Positions 18,870-27,467 of a stretch of 32,557 nt of DNA are shown in pieces. Source of the DNA: Flavobacteriaceae bacterium (GTDB lineage Bacteria; Bacteroidota; Bacteroidia; Flavobacteriales; Flavobacteriaceae); contig JAMONB010000290.1 in assembly GCA_027066745.1 (NCBI GenBank), positions 1 through 32,557 of the forward strand, in the 5' to 3' direction. Position 1 is the stretch's first letter, and each line of letters opens with the position of its first letter. The translations under genes were made by a program, and so were the position numbers. The notes beneath the pieces are model-generated. The model had not been told where the DNA came from. It ran no database searches and saw nothing but the letters and a program-made list of their open reading frames with translations.

Positions 18870-21800
18870 ATGGCATCAAACAAAAAATACTGGAAAAGTG
18901 TTGAAGAGCTTAACGAAAATAGCTCTATTGTTGAAAAGCTAAGACAAAATGAATTTGCTGAAGATCTACCTACAGATCAATTTCTTGGTGATAAAGAAAC
19001 GTTAGAATCTTCTTCAACCTCACGAAGAGATTTTTTGAAATATGTTGGCTTTACAACTGCAGCAGCTTCGTTAGCAGCTTGTGAAGGTCCAGTTGTAAAA
19101 TCAATTCCTTACGTTATAAAACCAAATGAAGTTACACCTGGTGTGGCAGATTATTATGCAACTTCAATTGCTGATGGGTATGATTTTGCTAATGTTTTAG
19201 TAAAGGTAAGAGAAGGCCGTCCAATAAAAATTGAGCCGAATAAATTAGCTAAAATTAATGGTACTACCAATGCTAGAGTTCAAGCATCTATATTGTCATT
19301 ATATGATAATAATCGTTTGCAAAACCCAAGAGTTAAGGGTGAACCAGTTAATTGGAGTGCTTTTGAAAAAGGGCTTAGTTCAAAGTTAAACGAATTAAAA
19401 GCAAATGGAGAAGCTATTGTATTCTTAACAGGTACAACAGCAAGTCCAACTACAAATAAACTAATACAAGACTATAAAGCTATTTACGCAAATGTACAGC
19501 ACATTACTTATGATGCTGTTTCTGATTCAGGTGCTTTAGATGCTTTTCAAGCCATGTATGGTGAAAGAGCTTTACCTGATTATGATTTTAGCAAAGCAGC
19601 AGTCATTGTTTCAATAGATGCTGATTTCCTAGCAGATTGGCAGGGTGGAGGTTTTGAAGTAGGTTACGCAAAAGGTCGTGTGCCAAATCACGGTAAAATG
19701 TCACGTCACGTTCAGTTTGAGTCTAATATGTCTTTAACAGGAGCTAATGCTGATAAGCGTTATATGATTAAACCGTCAGAACAAGCTCAAGTACTATTGA
19801 ATATTTACAATGCTATAACGGGTAACGGTGCTGCAAAAAAGACTTCGGTTGATGCAGGAATTCAAAAAGTTGTAAAACAGTTAAAGGCTGCAGGTTCTAA
19901 TGCCATTGTAGTGACAGGGTTACAAGATAAAAACGCACAATTAGTTGCATTAGCCATAAATAAAGCAATTCAAAGTAAAGCTGTAGATACCGCTTCTCCT
20001 AGATATGTAAGAAGTGGTAATGATAGTAAAGTAGTACAATTAGTAGCTGATATGAAAGCTGGTAAAGTAGGTGCTTTATTAACTGTAGATACGAACCCTG
20101 CTTATTCATTAGTAGGTTTTGCTGATGCAATGAAGAAAGTGAAACTTTCAGTTGCTTTTGCAATGTCTGAAGATGAGACAGCTTCAGCTTCACAATATGT
20201 GGCTGCAATACCTCATTATTTAGAATCTTGGGGAGATGTAAATATTAAAAAAGGTCAATTTGGGTTAATTCAACCAACAATAAAACCTTTATTTAATACA
20301 CGTCAGTTTCAAGATGTGTTGTTGAATTTAATGGGCAGTAATCAATCTTATTATGACTATTTAAAAACGTATTGGAACAGTACTGTTTTAAGAGGTAAGT
20401 CTTGGAATCAAGCTCTGCATGATGGTATTGCAACAAGAGCAGCTACTTCGGTAGCTTCAACTCCAATAAATGAAGATAAGTCTATTAAGAATAAAATAAA
20501 TGATGTAAGTGCAGCTTCTGCATTAGCAGCATCAATAAAAGGATCAGATCTAGAATTATCATTATATACTAAAGTAAGTATGGGTAGTGGATTAATGGCA
20601 AATAACCCTTGGTTACAAGAATTGCCAGATCCTATTACTAGAACAACTTGGGATAATTATTTATTAATTTCAAGAGTAGACGCTGAAGCCAAAGGTTTGA
20701 AAAACTGGACGGTTTCTAACGGAGCTTTAAATGGTGATAAAGTTAATGTAACTGTGAATGGAGTTACAATTGAGAATGTACCTGTATTTATACAACCAGG
20801 CCAAGCTCCTGGTAGTGTTGCTTTAGCATTAGGTTATGGTAGGTCAAAAGGAGTGAATGCAAATATGAATATAGGCGTGAATGCTTATCCTTTATATCAG
20901 AATTTTAATACCCATCAAGCGGTGAGTATAAAAAAGGTTGAAGGTGTGCATAAGTTTGCTTGTGTACAATTGCAACATACCATAATGGGTAGAGAAGAAG
21001 AGATCACTAAGGAAACTACCTTGGCTGAATTTGTTTCTAAGCCTAAATCAGAGTGGAATACACCACCGCATGTATCTCAAGATCATCAATTGGTTGGGAT
21101 TGATAAAATTGACTTATGGGAAAAATTTGATGATACTATTGGTACTAAATTTAATCTGTCTATTGACTTGGCAACCTGTACAGGTTGTGCCGCTTGTGTT
21201 ATATCTTGTCATGCAGAAAACAATGTGCCTGTAGTTGGTAAAAAAGAAATAAGGGTAAGTAGAGATATGCACTGGTTACGTATTGACAGATACTATACTT
21301 CTGATATGACAGTTGAAAAAGGAAAAGAAGAAGGTATTTATGGTAGTGGAGGCTTTTTTGAAGCTCAAACACATCCTTCAGACAATCCAGAAGTAGCATT
21401 TCAACCAGTAATGTGTCAACATTGTGATCACGCACCTTGTGAAACTGTTTGTCCTGTAGCGGCAACATCACATGGTCGTCAAGGTCAAAATCATATGGCA
21501 TATAATCGTTGTATCGGTACACGTTATTGTGCAAATAACTGTCCTTATAAAGTACGTAGATTTAACTGGTTTAAATATTTTGACAATAAAGAATTTGATT
21601 TTAACATGAACAATGACTTAGGTAAAATGGTATTAAACCCAGATGTGGTTGTCCGTTCTAGAGGAGTTATGGAAAAATGTTCTATGTGTATTCAAATGAC
21701 TCAAGCTACTATTTTAAAAGCTAAAAAAGAAGGAAGACCAGTTAAAGATGGTGAATTTGAAACAGCTTGTACTAATGCATGTAGTACAGGAGCTTTAGCG

Positions 21801-21938
21801 TTTGGTGATGTGAATGATCCTGAAAGTAAAATAACAGCATTAAAAGAAGACGATAGAACATTCAAATTGTTGGAATTTGTAGGTACAAAACCTAATGTGT
21901 TTTATCAGTTAGATGTTAGAAATACAAACGAAGCATAA
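18870..21938 (+). CDS. actB: Alternative complex III subunit ActB (TAT-variant molybdopterin-oxidoreductase-like fused to Fe-S subunit)
   Basis: 1022 aa; SRRDFLKYVGFTTAAASLAACEG Tat-like/lipobox segment; CTGCAACVISCH, CQHCDHAPCETVCP, CIGTRYCANNCP, CSMCIQ Fe-S ligand sets. Confidence 0.95.
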   Translation: MASNKKYWKSVEELNENSSIVEKLRQNEFAEDLPTDQFLGDKETLESSSTSRRDFLKYVGFTTAAASLAACEGPVVKSIPYVIKPNEVTPGVADYYATSIADGYDFANVLVKVREGRPIKIEPNKLAKINGTTNARVQASILSLYDNNRLQNPRVKGEPVNWSAFEKGLSSKLNELKANGEAIVFLTGTTASPTTNKLIQDYKAIYANVQHITYDAVSDSGALDAFQAMYGERALPDYDFSKAAVIVSIDADFLADWQGGGFEVGYAKGRVPNHGKMSRHVQFESNMSLTGANADKRYMIKPSEQAQVLLNIYNAITGNGAAKKTSVDAGIQKVVKQLKAAGSNAIVVTGLQDKNAQLVALAINKAIQSKAVDTASPRYVRSGNDSKVVQLVADMKAGKVGALLTVDTNPAYSLVGFADAMKKVKLSVAFAMSEDETASASQYVAAIPHYLESWGDVNIKKGQFGLIQPTIKPLFNTRQFQDVLLNLMGSNQSYYDYLKTYWNSTVLRGKSWNQALHDGIATRAATSVASTPINEDKSIKNKINDVSAASALAASIKGSDLELSLYTKVSMGSGLMANNPWLQELPDPITRTTWDNYLLISRVDAEAKGLKNWTVSNGALNGDKVNVTVNGVTIENVPVFIQPGQAPGSVALALGYGRSKGVNANMNIGVNAYPLYQNFNTHQAVSIKKVEGVHKFACVQLQHTIMGREEEITKETTLAEFVSKPKSEWNTPPHVSQDHQLVGIDKIDLWEKFDDTIGTKFNLSIDLATCTGCAACVISCHAENNVPVVGKKEIRVSRDMHWLRIDRYYTSDMTVEKGKEEGIYGSGGFFEAQTHPSDNPEVAFQPVMCQHCDHAPCETVCPVAATSHGRQGQNHMAYNRCIGTRYCANNCPYKVRRFNWFKYFDNKEFDFNMNNDLGKMVLNPDVVVRSRGVMEKCSMCIQMTQATILKAKKEGRPVKDGEFETACTNACSTGALAFGDVNDPESKITALKEDDRTFKLLEFVGTKPNVFYQLDVRNTNEA

Positions 21939-21964
21939 TATTAATTAAGAATAGAAAATAGATT

Positions 21965-23710
21965 ATGGGTCATTACGAAGCACCTATTAGAGAGCCAATT
22001 ATAGTCGGAAACAAGACGTATCACGATGTTACTGTAGATGTAGCAGCTCCAATTGAAGGTAAAGCCAATAGAAGTTGGTGGATTGCTTTTAGTGTAGCTT
22101 TAGTTGCTATGCTGTGGGGATTTGGAGCAATTGCTTATACCATAGGTACCGGTATCGGTGTATGGGGTTTAAATAATAAAATTAACTGGGCTTGGGATAT
22201 TACCAACTTTGTATGGTGGGTAGGTATTGGTCATGCAGGTACATTAATCTCTGCCGTATTATTGTTATTCCGTCAAAAATGGAGAATGGGTATCAACCGT
22301 TCTGCTGAAGCCATGACAATATTTGCAGTATTTCAAGCAGGATTATTTCCTATGATTCACATGGGTAGAATTTGGAATGCTTTTTATACATTGCCTATAC
22401 CAAATCAGTTAGGTTCACTTTGGGTGAATTTCAACTCTCCATTATTATGGGATGTATTTGCAATATCAACGTATTTATCAGTATCACTAGTGTTTTGGTG
22501 GACTGGTTTATTACCTGATTTTGCCATGATTAGAGATAGAGCTACCAAGCCTTTTCAAAAGAAAATATATAGCTTATTAAGTTTTGGATGGAGTGGTAGA
22601 GCTAAAGATTGGCAACGATTTGAAGAAGTTTCTTTAGTCTTAGCTGGTTTAGCAACACCTTTAGTGCTTTCTGTACACACTATTGTATCTTTTGACTTTG
22701 CAACCTCTGTAATACCAGGATGGCATAGTACGGTTTATCCACCTTACTTTGTTGCTGGTGCTGTATTTTCAGGTTTTGCCATGGTACAAACACTGTTGTT
22801 GATTATGCGTAAAGTATCTAATTTAGAAGGTTATATTACTCGTGTTCATATTGAAAATATGAATAAAGTAATTTTAGTTACAGGTGGTATTGTCGCTGTT
22901 GCCTACGGATCGGAGTTTTTTGTAGGATGGTATACAGGTAGTAGCTATGAAGATTTTACTTACCTTTCATGGGGGGCTGCAACTGGGCCTTATTGGTGGG
23001 CATTCTGGGCACTGATTATTTGTAACTCGGTAATTCCACAGTTATTATGGTTTAAAAAGATTCGCAGAAATTATATTTGGACTTTTATCATCGCTATTTT
23101 TATCAATATTGGTATGTGGTTTGAACGTTTTGATATTATAGTAATTAACTTAAGTAGAGGACACTTGCCATCAACTTGGGCACAATTTTCACCTACGTTT
23201 ATTGATGTAAGTATATTCTTAGGGACTATAGGTTTCTTTTTTGTATTGTTTTTACTCTATGCAAGAACATTCCCTGTAATTGCACAGGCAGAAGTAAAGT
23301 CTATTTTAAAGTCATCTGGTGATAATTACAAAAGAGCAAGAGAAGCAGGTGTGAATTTACACCAAGCTAAATCTAATCCAGTAGTTGTAAAAAAAGAGAT
23401 TGTAAAAGAAGAAGCTAAAGTTGAAAAAACTGAAATAACAACTGATGATAATACCTCAAAAACAAATAATTTATTAGATAAATTAGGCAGTTTTGATAAG
23501 AATACACAGAAGGCTGACAATCTTAAAAAAGTAAAAGGTATCGGTCCTAAAATGGAAGAAACCTTAAATAAAATTGGTATTTTCACATTTGCTCAAGTGA
23601 GTAAAATGACTAAAAATGAATATGATTTGCTAGATAGCATCACTGGCTCATTCCCTGGAAGAGCAGAAAGAGATGATTGGGCAGGTCAAGCTAACAAACT
23701 TAAATCATAA
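21965..23710 (+). CDS. actC: Alternative complex III subunit ActC (NrfD/PsrC-like quinol-interacting membrane protein) with C-terminal helix-hairpin-helix extension
   Basis: 581 aa; multiple TM segments, NrfD-like; C-terminus LKKVKGIGPKMEETLNKIGIFTFAQVSKMTKNEYDLLDSITGSFPGRAERDDWAGQANKLKS. Confidence 0.94.
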   Translation: MGHYEAPIREPIIVGNKTYHDVTVDVAAPIEGKANRSWWIAFSVALVAMLWGFGAIAYTIGTGIGVWGLNNKINWAWDITNFVWWVGIGHAGTLISAVLLLFRQKWRMGINRSAEAMTIFAVFQAGLFPMIHMGRIWNAFYTLPIPNQLGSLWVNFNSPLLWDVFAISTYLSVSLVFWWTGLLPDFAMIRDRATKPFQKKIYSLLSFGWSGRAKDWQRFEEVSLVLAGLATPLVLSVHTIVSFDFATSVIPGWHSTVYPPYFVAGAVFSGFAMVQTLLLIMRKVSNLEGYITRVHIENMNKVILVTGGIVAVAYGSEFFVGWYTGSSYEDFTYLSWGAATGPYWWAFWALIICNSVIPQLLWFKKIRRNYIWTFIIAIFINIGMWFERFDIIVINLSRGHLPSTWAQFSPTFIDVSIFLGTIGFFFVLFLLYARTFPVIAQAEVKSILKSSGDNYKRAREAGVNLHQAKSNPVVVKKEIVKEEAKVEKTEITTDDNTSKTNNLLDKLGSFDKNTQKADNLKKVKGIGPKMEETLNKIGIFTFAQVSKMTKNEYDLLDSITGSFPGRAERDDWAGQANKLKS

Positions 23711-23712
23711 TT

Positions 23713-24237
23713 ATGAGTTCTAAAGTAATACACGCTTTGTATGACGATGATGAAGTGTTGCTCACAGCAGTTAAAGAGGTTAGAGCAGCTGATCATCATA
23801 TAGAAGAGATTTTTACACCTTTCCCTGTACATGGTTTAGACCACGCTATGGGTTTAGCACCAACAAAAATTGCAATTACAGCATTTATGTATGGTGTAAC
23901 AGGATTAAGCTTTTCTATTTGGTTTTTATATTTAATAATGATTAAAGATTGGCCACAAAATATTGGAGGTAAACCTAGTTTTAGTTTTGCTGAAAATATG
24001 CCAGCTTTTGTGCCTATTATGTTTGAAATGACAGTGTTTTTTGCTGCTCACCTTATGGTAATTACATTTTATATGCGTAGCAAAATTTGGCCATTTCAAA
24101 CAGCAAGTAATCCTGATCCTAGAACTACAGATGATAAGTTTTTAATGGAAATAGCTGTTGATGGTAATGAAAGTGAGTTGACTTCATTATTAGAAAAAAC
24201 AGGAGCAATAGAAATTACTGTAAAAGAAAATCACTAA
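23713..24237 (+). CDS. actD: Alternative complex III subunit ActD (DUF3341)
   Basis: 174 aa; VIHALYDDDEVLLTAVKEVRAADHHIEEIFTPFPVHGLDHAMGL, two TM segments; position in act operon. Confidence 0.94.
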   Translation: MSSKVIHALYDDDEVLLTAVKEVRAADHHIEEIFTPFPVHGLDHAMGLAPTKIAITAFMYGVTGLSFSIWFLYLIMIKDWPQNIGGKPSFSFAENMPAFVPIMFEMTVFFAAHLMVITFYMRSKIWPFQTASNPDPRTTDDKFLMEIAVDGNESELTSLLEKTGAIEITVKENH

Positions 24238-24238
24238 A

Positions 24239-24832
24239 ATGAAAAGCTTTATTAAAATAACATCAGTATTCGCTTTAATTATTGCATTGGTATCATGTAA
24301 TTCTGAACAGAGAAGTAGAAAGATACAATATATGGGCGATACAGATATGTATGATGCAGTGCCTTATGAAGCCTATTCTGCAGATCATAAAGTGTTTAAA
24401 AACGGAATGGAAGCTCAAACTCCAGTTGTAGGAACTATAGCTAGAGGAAAAGTAGCCTACGATTATCCTAATAGTGAAGTGGGGTATCAACTGGCAAAAG
24501 ATTCATTAAGATCTCCAATGAAATTTAAAGCTCCTTTAGATTCAATTTATAGAGTTTCTAAGGCTAATTTAGCTCAAGGAAAGCATTTATATAATATTTA
24601 TTGTGCTGTCTGTCATGGTAAAAAAGGTGATGGCCAAGGTGATTTGGTTAAAAGAGAGAAGTTTTTAGGAGTACCAAATTATAAAGGTAGACAAATTACA
24701 GAAGGGAGTATTTACCATGTTATTATGTATGGTAGAGGTATTATGGGTTCTCATGCCTCTCAGTTGAATGATAAAGAAAGATGGCAAGTAACACATTATG
24801 TTGAACAGTTGAGAAACGATTTATTAAAATAA
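24239..24832 (+). CDS. actE: Alternative complex III subunit ActE (monohaem cytochrome c lipoprotein)
   Basis: 197 aa; lipobox LVSC; YNIYCAVCHGKKGDGQG haem site; position in act operon. Confidence 0.94.
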   Translation: MKSFIKITSVFALIIALVSCNSEQRSRKIQYMGDTDMYDAVPYEAYSADHKVFKNGMEAQTPVVGTIARGKVAYDYPNSEVGYQLAKDSLRSPMKFKAPLDSIYRVSKANLAQGKHLYNIYCAVCHGKKGDGQGDLVKREKFLGVPNYKGRQITEGSIYHVIMYGRGIMGSHASQLNDKERWQVTHYVEQLRNDLLK

Positions 24833-24858
24833 ACGGTTATCCGTAATTAAGATAAGAT

Positions 24859-26238
24859 ATGTACACATTTTCAAGTAAATTAAAAACTTTTTCTATTGCA
24901 CTAGTTATACTTGGTGCTTTGGGTATGGCTTACGGGTTTTTTACTGCACCAAAAACTACTGATGAGATTAAAGAGATGATGCAACATGCTGAGAGTTCGC
25001 ATGAAGCAACAGTAGCAGAGCATGCTACAGCTTCAACTCATGAAGCAGTAACAAATGAACATAAAGCTGAAGGAGAGCACACAACTGACACTCACGATGC
25101 ACATGCTGCTGAACATCATTTAGAACATATGTTGATGCAAGCACAAAATAGACCATGGGCAGCAATGTATGTAGCCATGATTTTCTTTTTATTGATTTCA
25201 GTTTGTGTATTGGTCTTTTATGCCATGCAAAGAGCTGCTTCTGCAGGATGGTCTCCAGTACTCTTTAGAGTTATGGAAGGCTTAACAGCATATATTGTAC
25301 CAGGTTCTATACTAATTTTATTATTTCTAATCTACTCATCAGTTGGTCATGGTAATCATTTATTTGCTTGGATGTATACTAGTATTGATCCAACAGCAGA
25401 AAATTATGACTTTGCTATGGTAACTAAAGATTGGTGGTTGAATATACCTGGATGGTTAATTAGATCTGTGATTTATGTGTCAATATGGATAGGTTTTAGA
25501 CATTTGATTCTAAAAAACTCAAGAGCTCAAGACGAAGCGACTGATACAAAGCATTTTATGAAGAGTTTTAATTATTCAGTATTGTTTTTAGCATTGTTTT
25601 TATTGTCAGAATTGTTTATGGCATTTGACTGGTTAATGGCTATTGATCATCATTGGTTTAGTCAGTTGTATCCATTTTATGTGTTTTCAAGTATGTTAGT
25701 TACAGCAATTACTATAATAGCATTGGTTACCGTGTATTTAAAATCAAGAGGTTTTTTACCTAATGTAAATGATAGTCATATACATGATTTAGGAAAGTAT
25801 ATGTTTGGCTTTAGTATATTTTGGGCCTATTTATGGTTTGATCAATTTATGTTACAATGGTATGCAAACATCCCAGAAGAGGTAGTATATTTTATGCCAA
25901 GATTATTAGGTGAATATCAGCCCTTATTCATTGGGATGGTGTTTTTAAATTTTACATTCCCATTATTGCTATTAATGAATAAAACATATAAAAATAAACC
26001 TTGGTTTTTAGGAATTACAGGTTTGGCAATTATTGTTGGACACTATATAGATGTATTTGTTATGATCGCACCTGGTACAGTTGGTAATGAATTACACTTC
26101 GGAATTCCAGAAATTGGAGCAATATTATTCTTTTTAGGCTTATTTATCTTCTTTACATTTAACGCTTTAACTAAGGCTCCTTTACATGCAAAAGGGAATC
26201 CTTTTATGAAAGAAAGTGAAGTGTACCAATACCACTAG
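24859..26238 (+). CDS. actF: Alternative complex III subunit ActF (quinol:cytochrome c oxidoreductase membrane subunit)
   Basis: 459 aa polytopic membrane protein; position and ActC-like architecture (WWLNIPGWLIRSVIYVSIW, DWLMAIDHHWFSQLYPFYVF). Confidence 0.93.
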   Translation: MYTFSSKLKTFSIALVILGALGMAYGFFTAPKTTDEIKEMMQHAESSHEATVAEHATASTHEAVTNEHKAEGEHTTDTHDAHAAEHHLEHMLMQAQNRPWAAMYVAMIFFLLISVCVLVFYAMQRAASAGWSPVLFRVMEGLTAYIVPGSILILLFLIYSSVGHGNHLFAWMYTSIDPTAENYDFAMVTKDWWLNIPGWLIRSVIYVSIWIGFRHLILKNSRAQDEATDTKHFMKSFNYSVLFLALFLLSELFMAFDWLMAIDHHWFSQLYPFYVFSSMLVTAITIIALVTVYLKSRGFLPNVNDSHIHDLGKYMFGFSIFWAYLWFDQFMLQWYANIPEEVVYFMPRLLGEYQPLFIGMVFLNFTFPLLLLMNKTYKNKPWFLGITGLAIIVGHYIDVFVMIAPGTVGNELHFGIPEIGAILFFLGLFIFFTFNALTKAPLHAKGNPFMKESEVYQYH

Positions 26239-26260
26239 AAAAATATTTTATTAAAAAAAT

Positions 26261-26289
26261 AAAGCTGTCATTATTTGACAGCTTTTTTT
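26261..26289 (+). terminator. Rho-independent terminator after actF
   Basis: AAAGCTGTCA-ttatt-TGACAGCTTT followed by a T tract. Confidence 0.9.
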
Positions 26290-26323
26290 ATGAAATCTTT
26301 ACAATTATTTATAGTCTAATAAT

Positions 26324-26337
26324 ATGATAAATATCAT
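26324..26337. promoter_or_regulatory. FNR/CRP-like palindrome in cox2 promoter region
   Basis: ATGATaaatATCAT (extended inverted repeat TATGATA-AA-TATCATA, 26323-26338), compared with FNR consensus TTGATnnnnATCAA. Confidence 0.5.
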
Positions 26338-26356
26338 AAAAACAAATATTTTTATT

Positions 26357-26364
26357 TATATTTG
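26357..26364 (+). promoter_or_regulatory. Candidate Bacteroidota -7 promoter element of the cox2-cox1 unit
   Basis: TATATTTG = TAnnTTTG, 40 nt upstream of the cox2 ATG and downstream of a terminator. Confidence 0.6.
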
Positions 26365-26403
26365 CTCCATCACGAAAAATTAAGAAACTAACTCATATAT
26401 TTA

Positions 26404-27447
26404 ATGAAAGCATTATTTTATATTATAATATTTGTAATTATAATTGTCGGAATTTGGCAATTTGTAAAGTTATTAGGCTTAACAAAAGTTGAAAATCAAA
26501 CAGCTACAGAAAAAGAAAATAATATTAATGGGTGGCTATTACTCGTTTTTATGGGTTTTGTTTATGGGCTTATGATATACAGTCTGATTGGTTATAAAGA
26601 CACTTTATTACCTCAACTGTCCGCATCTGCTGAAGGTCACCATATAGATATATTGTTTAAACTAACTATGGGTTTAATTCTAGTTGTTCAGTTTATCATT
26701 CAATTTGTATTGTTCTTTTTTGCTTTTAAGTATAGAGGTATTAATAATAGAAAAGCATATTTTTTTGCAGATAGTCATAAACTAGAAACTATTTGGACAG
26801 TGATACCGACGGTTGTACTTTCTGGGTTGATTATTTATGGCCTATGGACATGGAATGAAATTATGGATTCATCTGATTCAGAAAACCCCTTAATAATTGA
26901 ATTGTATGCAAAACAGTTTCAATGGGAAGCACGTTATGCCGGTCAAGACAATGAACTAGGAAATGCCAATGTTCGTTTTATTAAAGGTGTAAACACTATG
27001 GGTGTAGATTTTTCTGATAAAAATGCTTCTGATGATATTCCTTTAGCAGTTGCAGAAGGAAAATTTGTAAAAGAATTGCATTTGCCAAAAGATAGAAAAG
27101 TAATCTTTAAATTACGTTCACAAGATGTACTACACTCTGCATTTATGCCTCACTTTAGAGCTCAAATGAATTGTGTGCCTGGTATGGTTACTGAATTAGC
27201 TTTTACACCATCTGTGACTACTGCAGAAATGAGGCTAAATGATGATACAAAAGCAAAATTCGAGCATATTAATGCGTTAAGAAAAGAAAAAGGAAAAGAA
27301 GCCGTTGAGTTTGATTATTTGTTATTATGTAACAAAATATGTGGTGCTTCTCATTATAATATGCAATTAAAAATTATTGTTGATGAACAAGCCGACTTTA
27401 ATAAGTGGTTAGCTACTCAGAAAACTTTTGCTCAAATAAATAAATAA
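26404..27447 (+). CDS. coxB: Cytochrome c oxidase subunit II
   Basis: 347 aa; SHKLETIWTVIPTVVLSGLIIYG, KQFQWEARY, DVLHSAFMPHFRAQMNCVPGM, CNKICGASHYNM (CuA ligands). Confidence 0.96.
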   Translation: MKALFYIIIFVIIIVGIWQFVKLLGLTKVENQTATEKENNINGWLLLVFMGFVYGLMIYSLIGYKDTLLPQLSASAEGHHIDILFKLTMGLILVVQFIIQFVLFFFAFKYRGINNRKAYFFADSHKLETIWTVIPTVVLSGLIIYGLWTWNEIMDSSDSENPLIIELYAKQFQWEARYAGQDNELGNANVRFIKGVNTMGVDFSDKNASDDIPLAVAEGKFVKELHLPKDRKVIFKLRSQDVLHSAFMPHFRAQMNCVPGMVTELAFTPSVTTAEMRLNDDTKAKFEHINALRKEKGKEAVEFDYLLLCNKICGASHYNMQLKIIVDEQADFNKWLATQKTFAQINK

Positions 27448-27467
27448 TAAAATAAATAGTAAAAAAT

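Noticed and set aside
19999-21534. ORFs 19999..20208 (-), 21031..21234 (+), 21199..21534 (-)
   Set aside because: Out-of-frame or antisense shadows within actB.
23326-23586. Minus-strand 86-aa ORF
   Set aside because: Antisense to the actC C-terminal linker/HhH region.
24293-24490. Minus-strand 65-aa ORF
   Set aside because: Antisense to actE.
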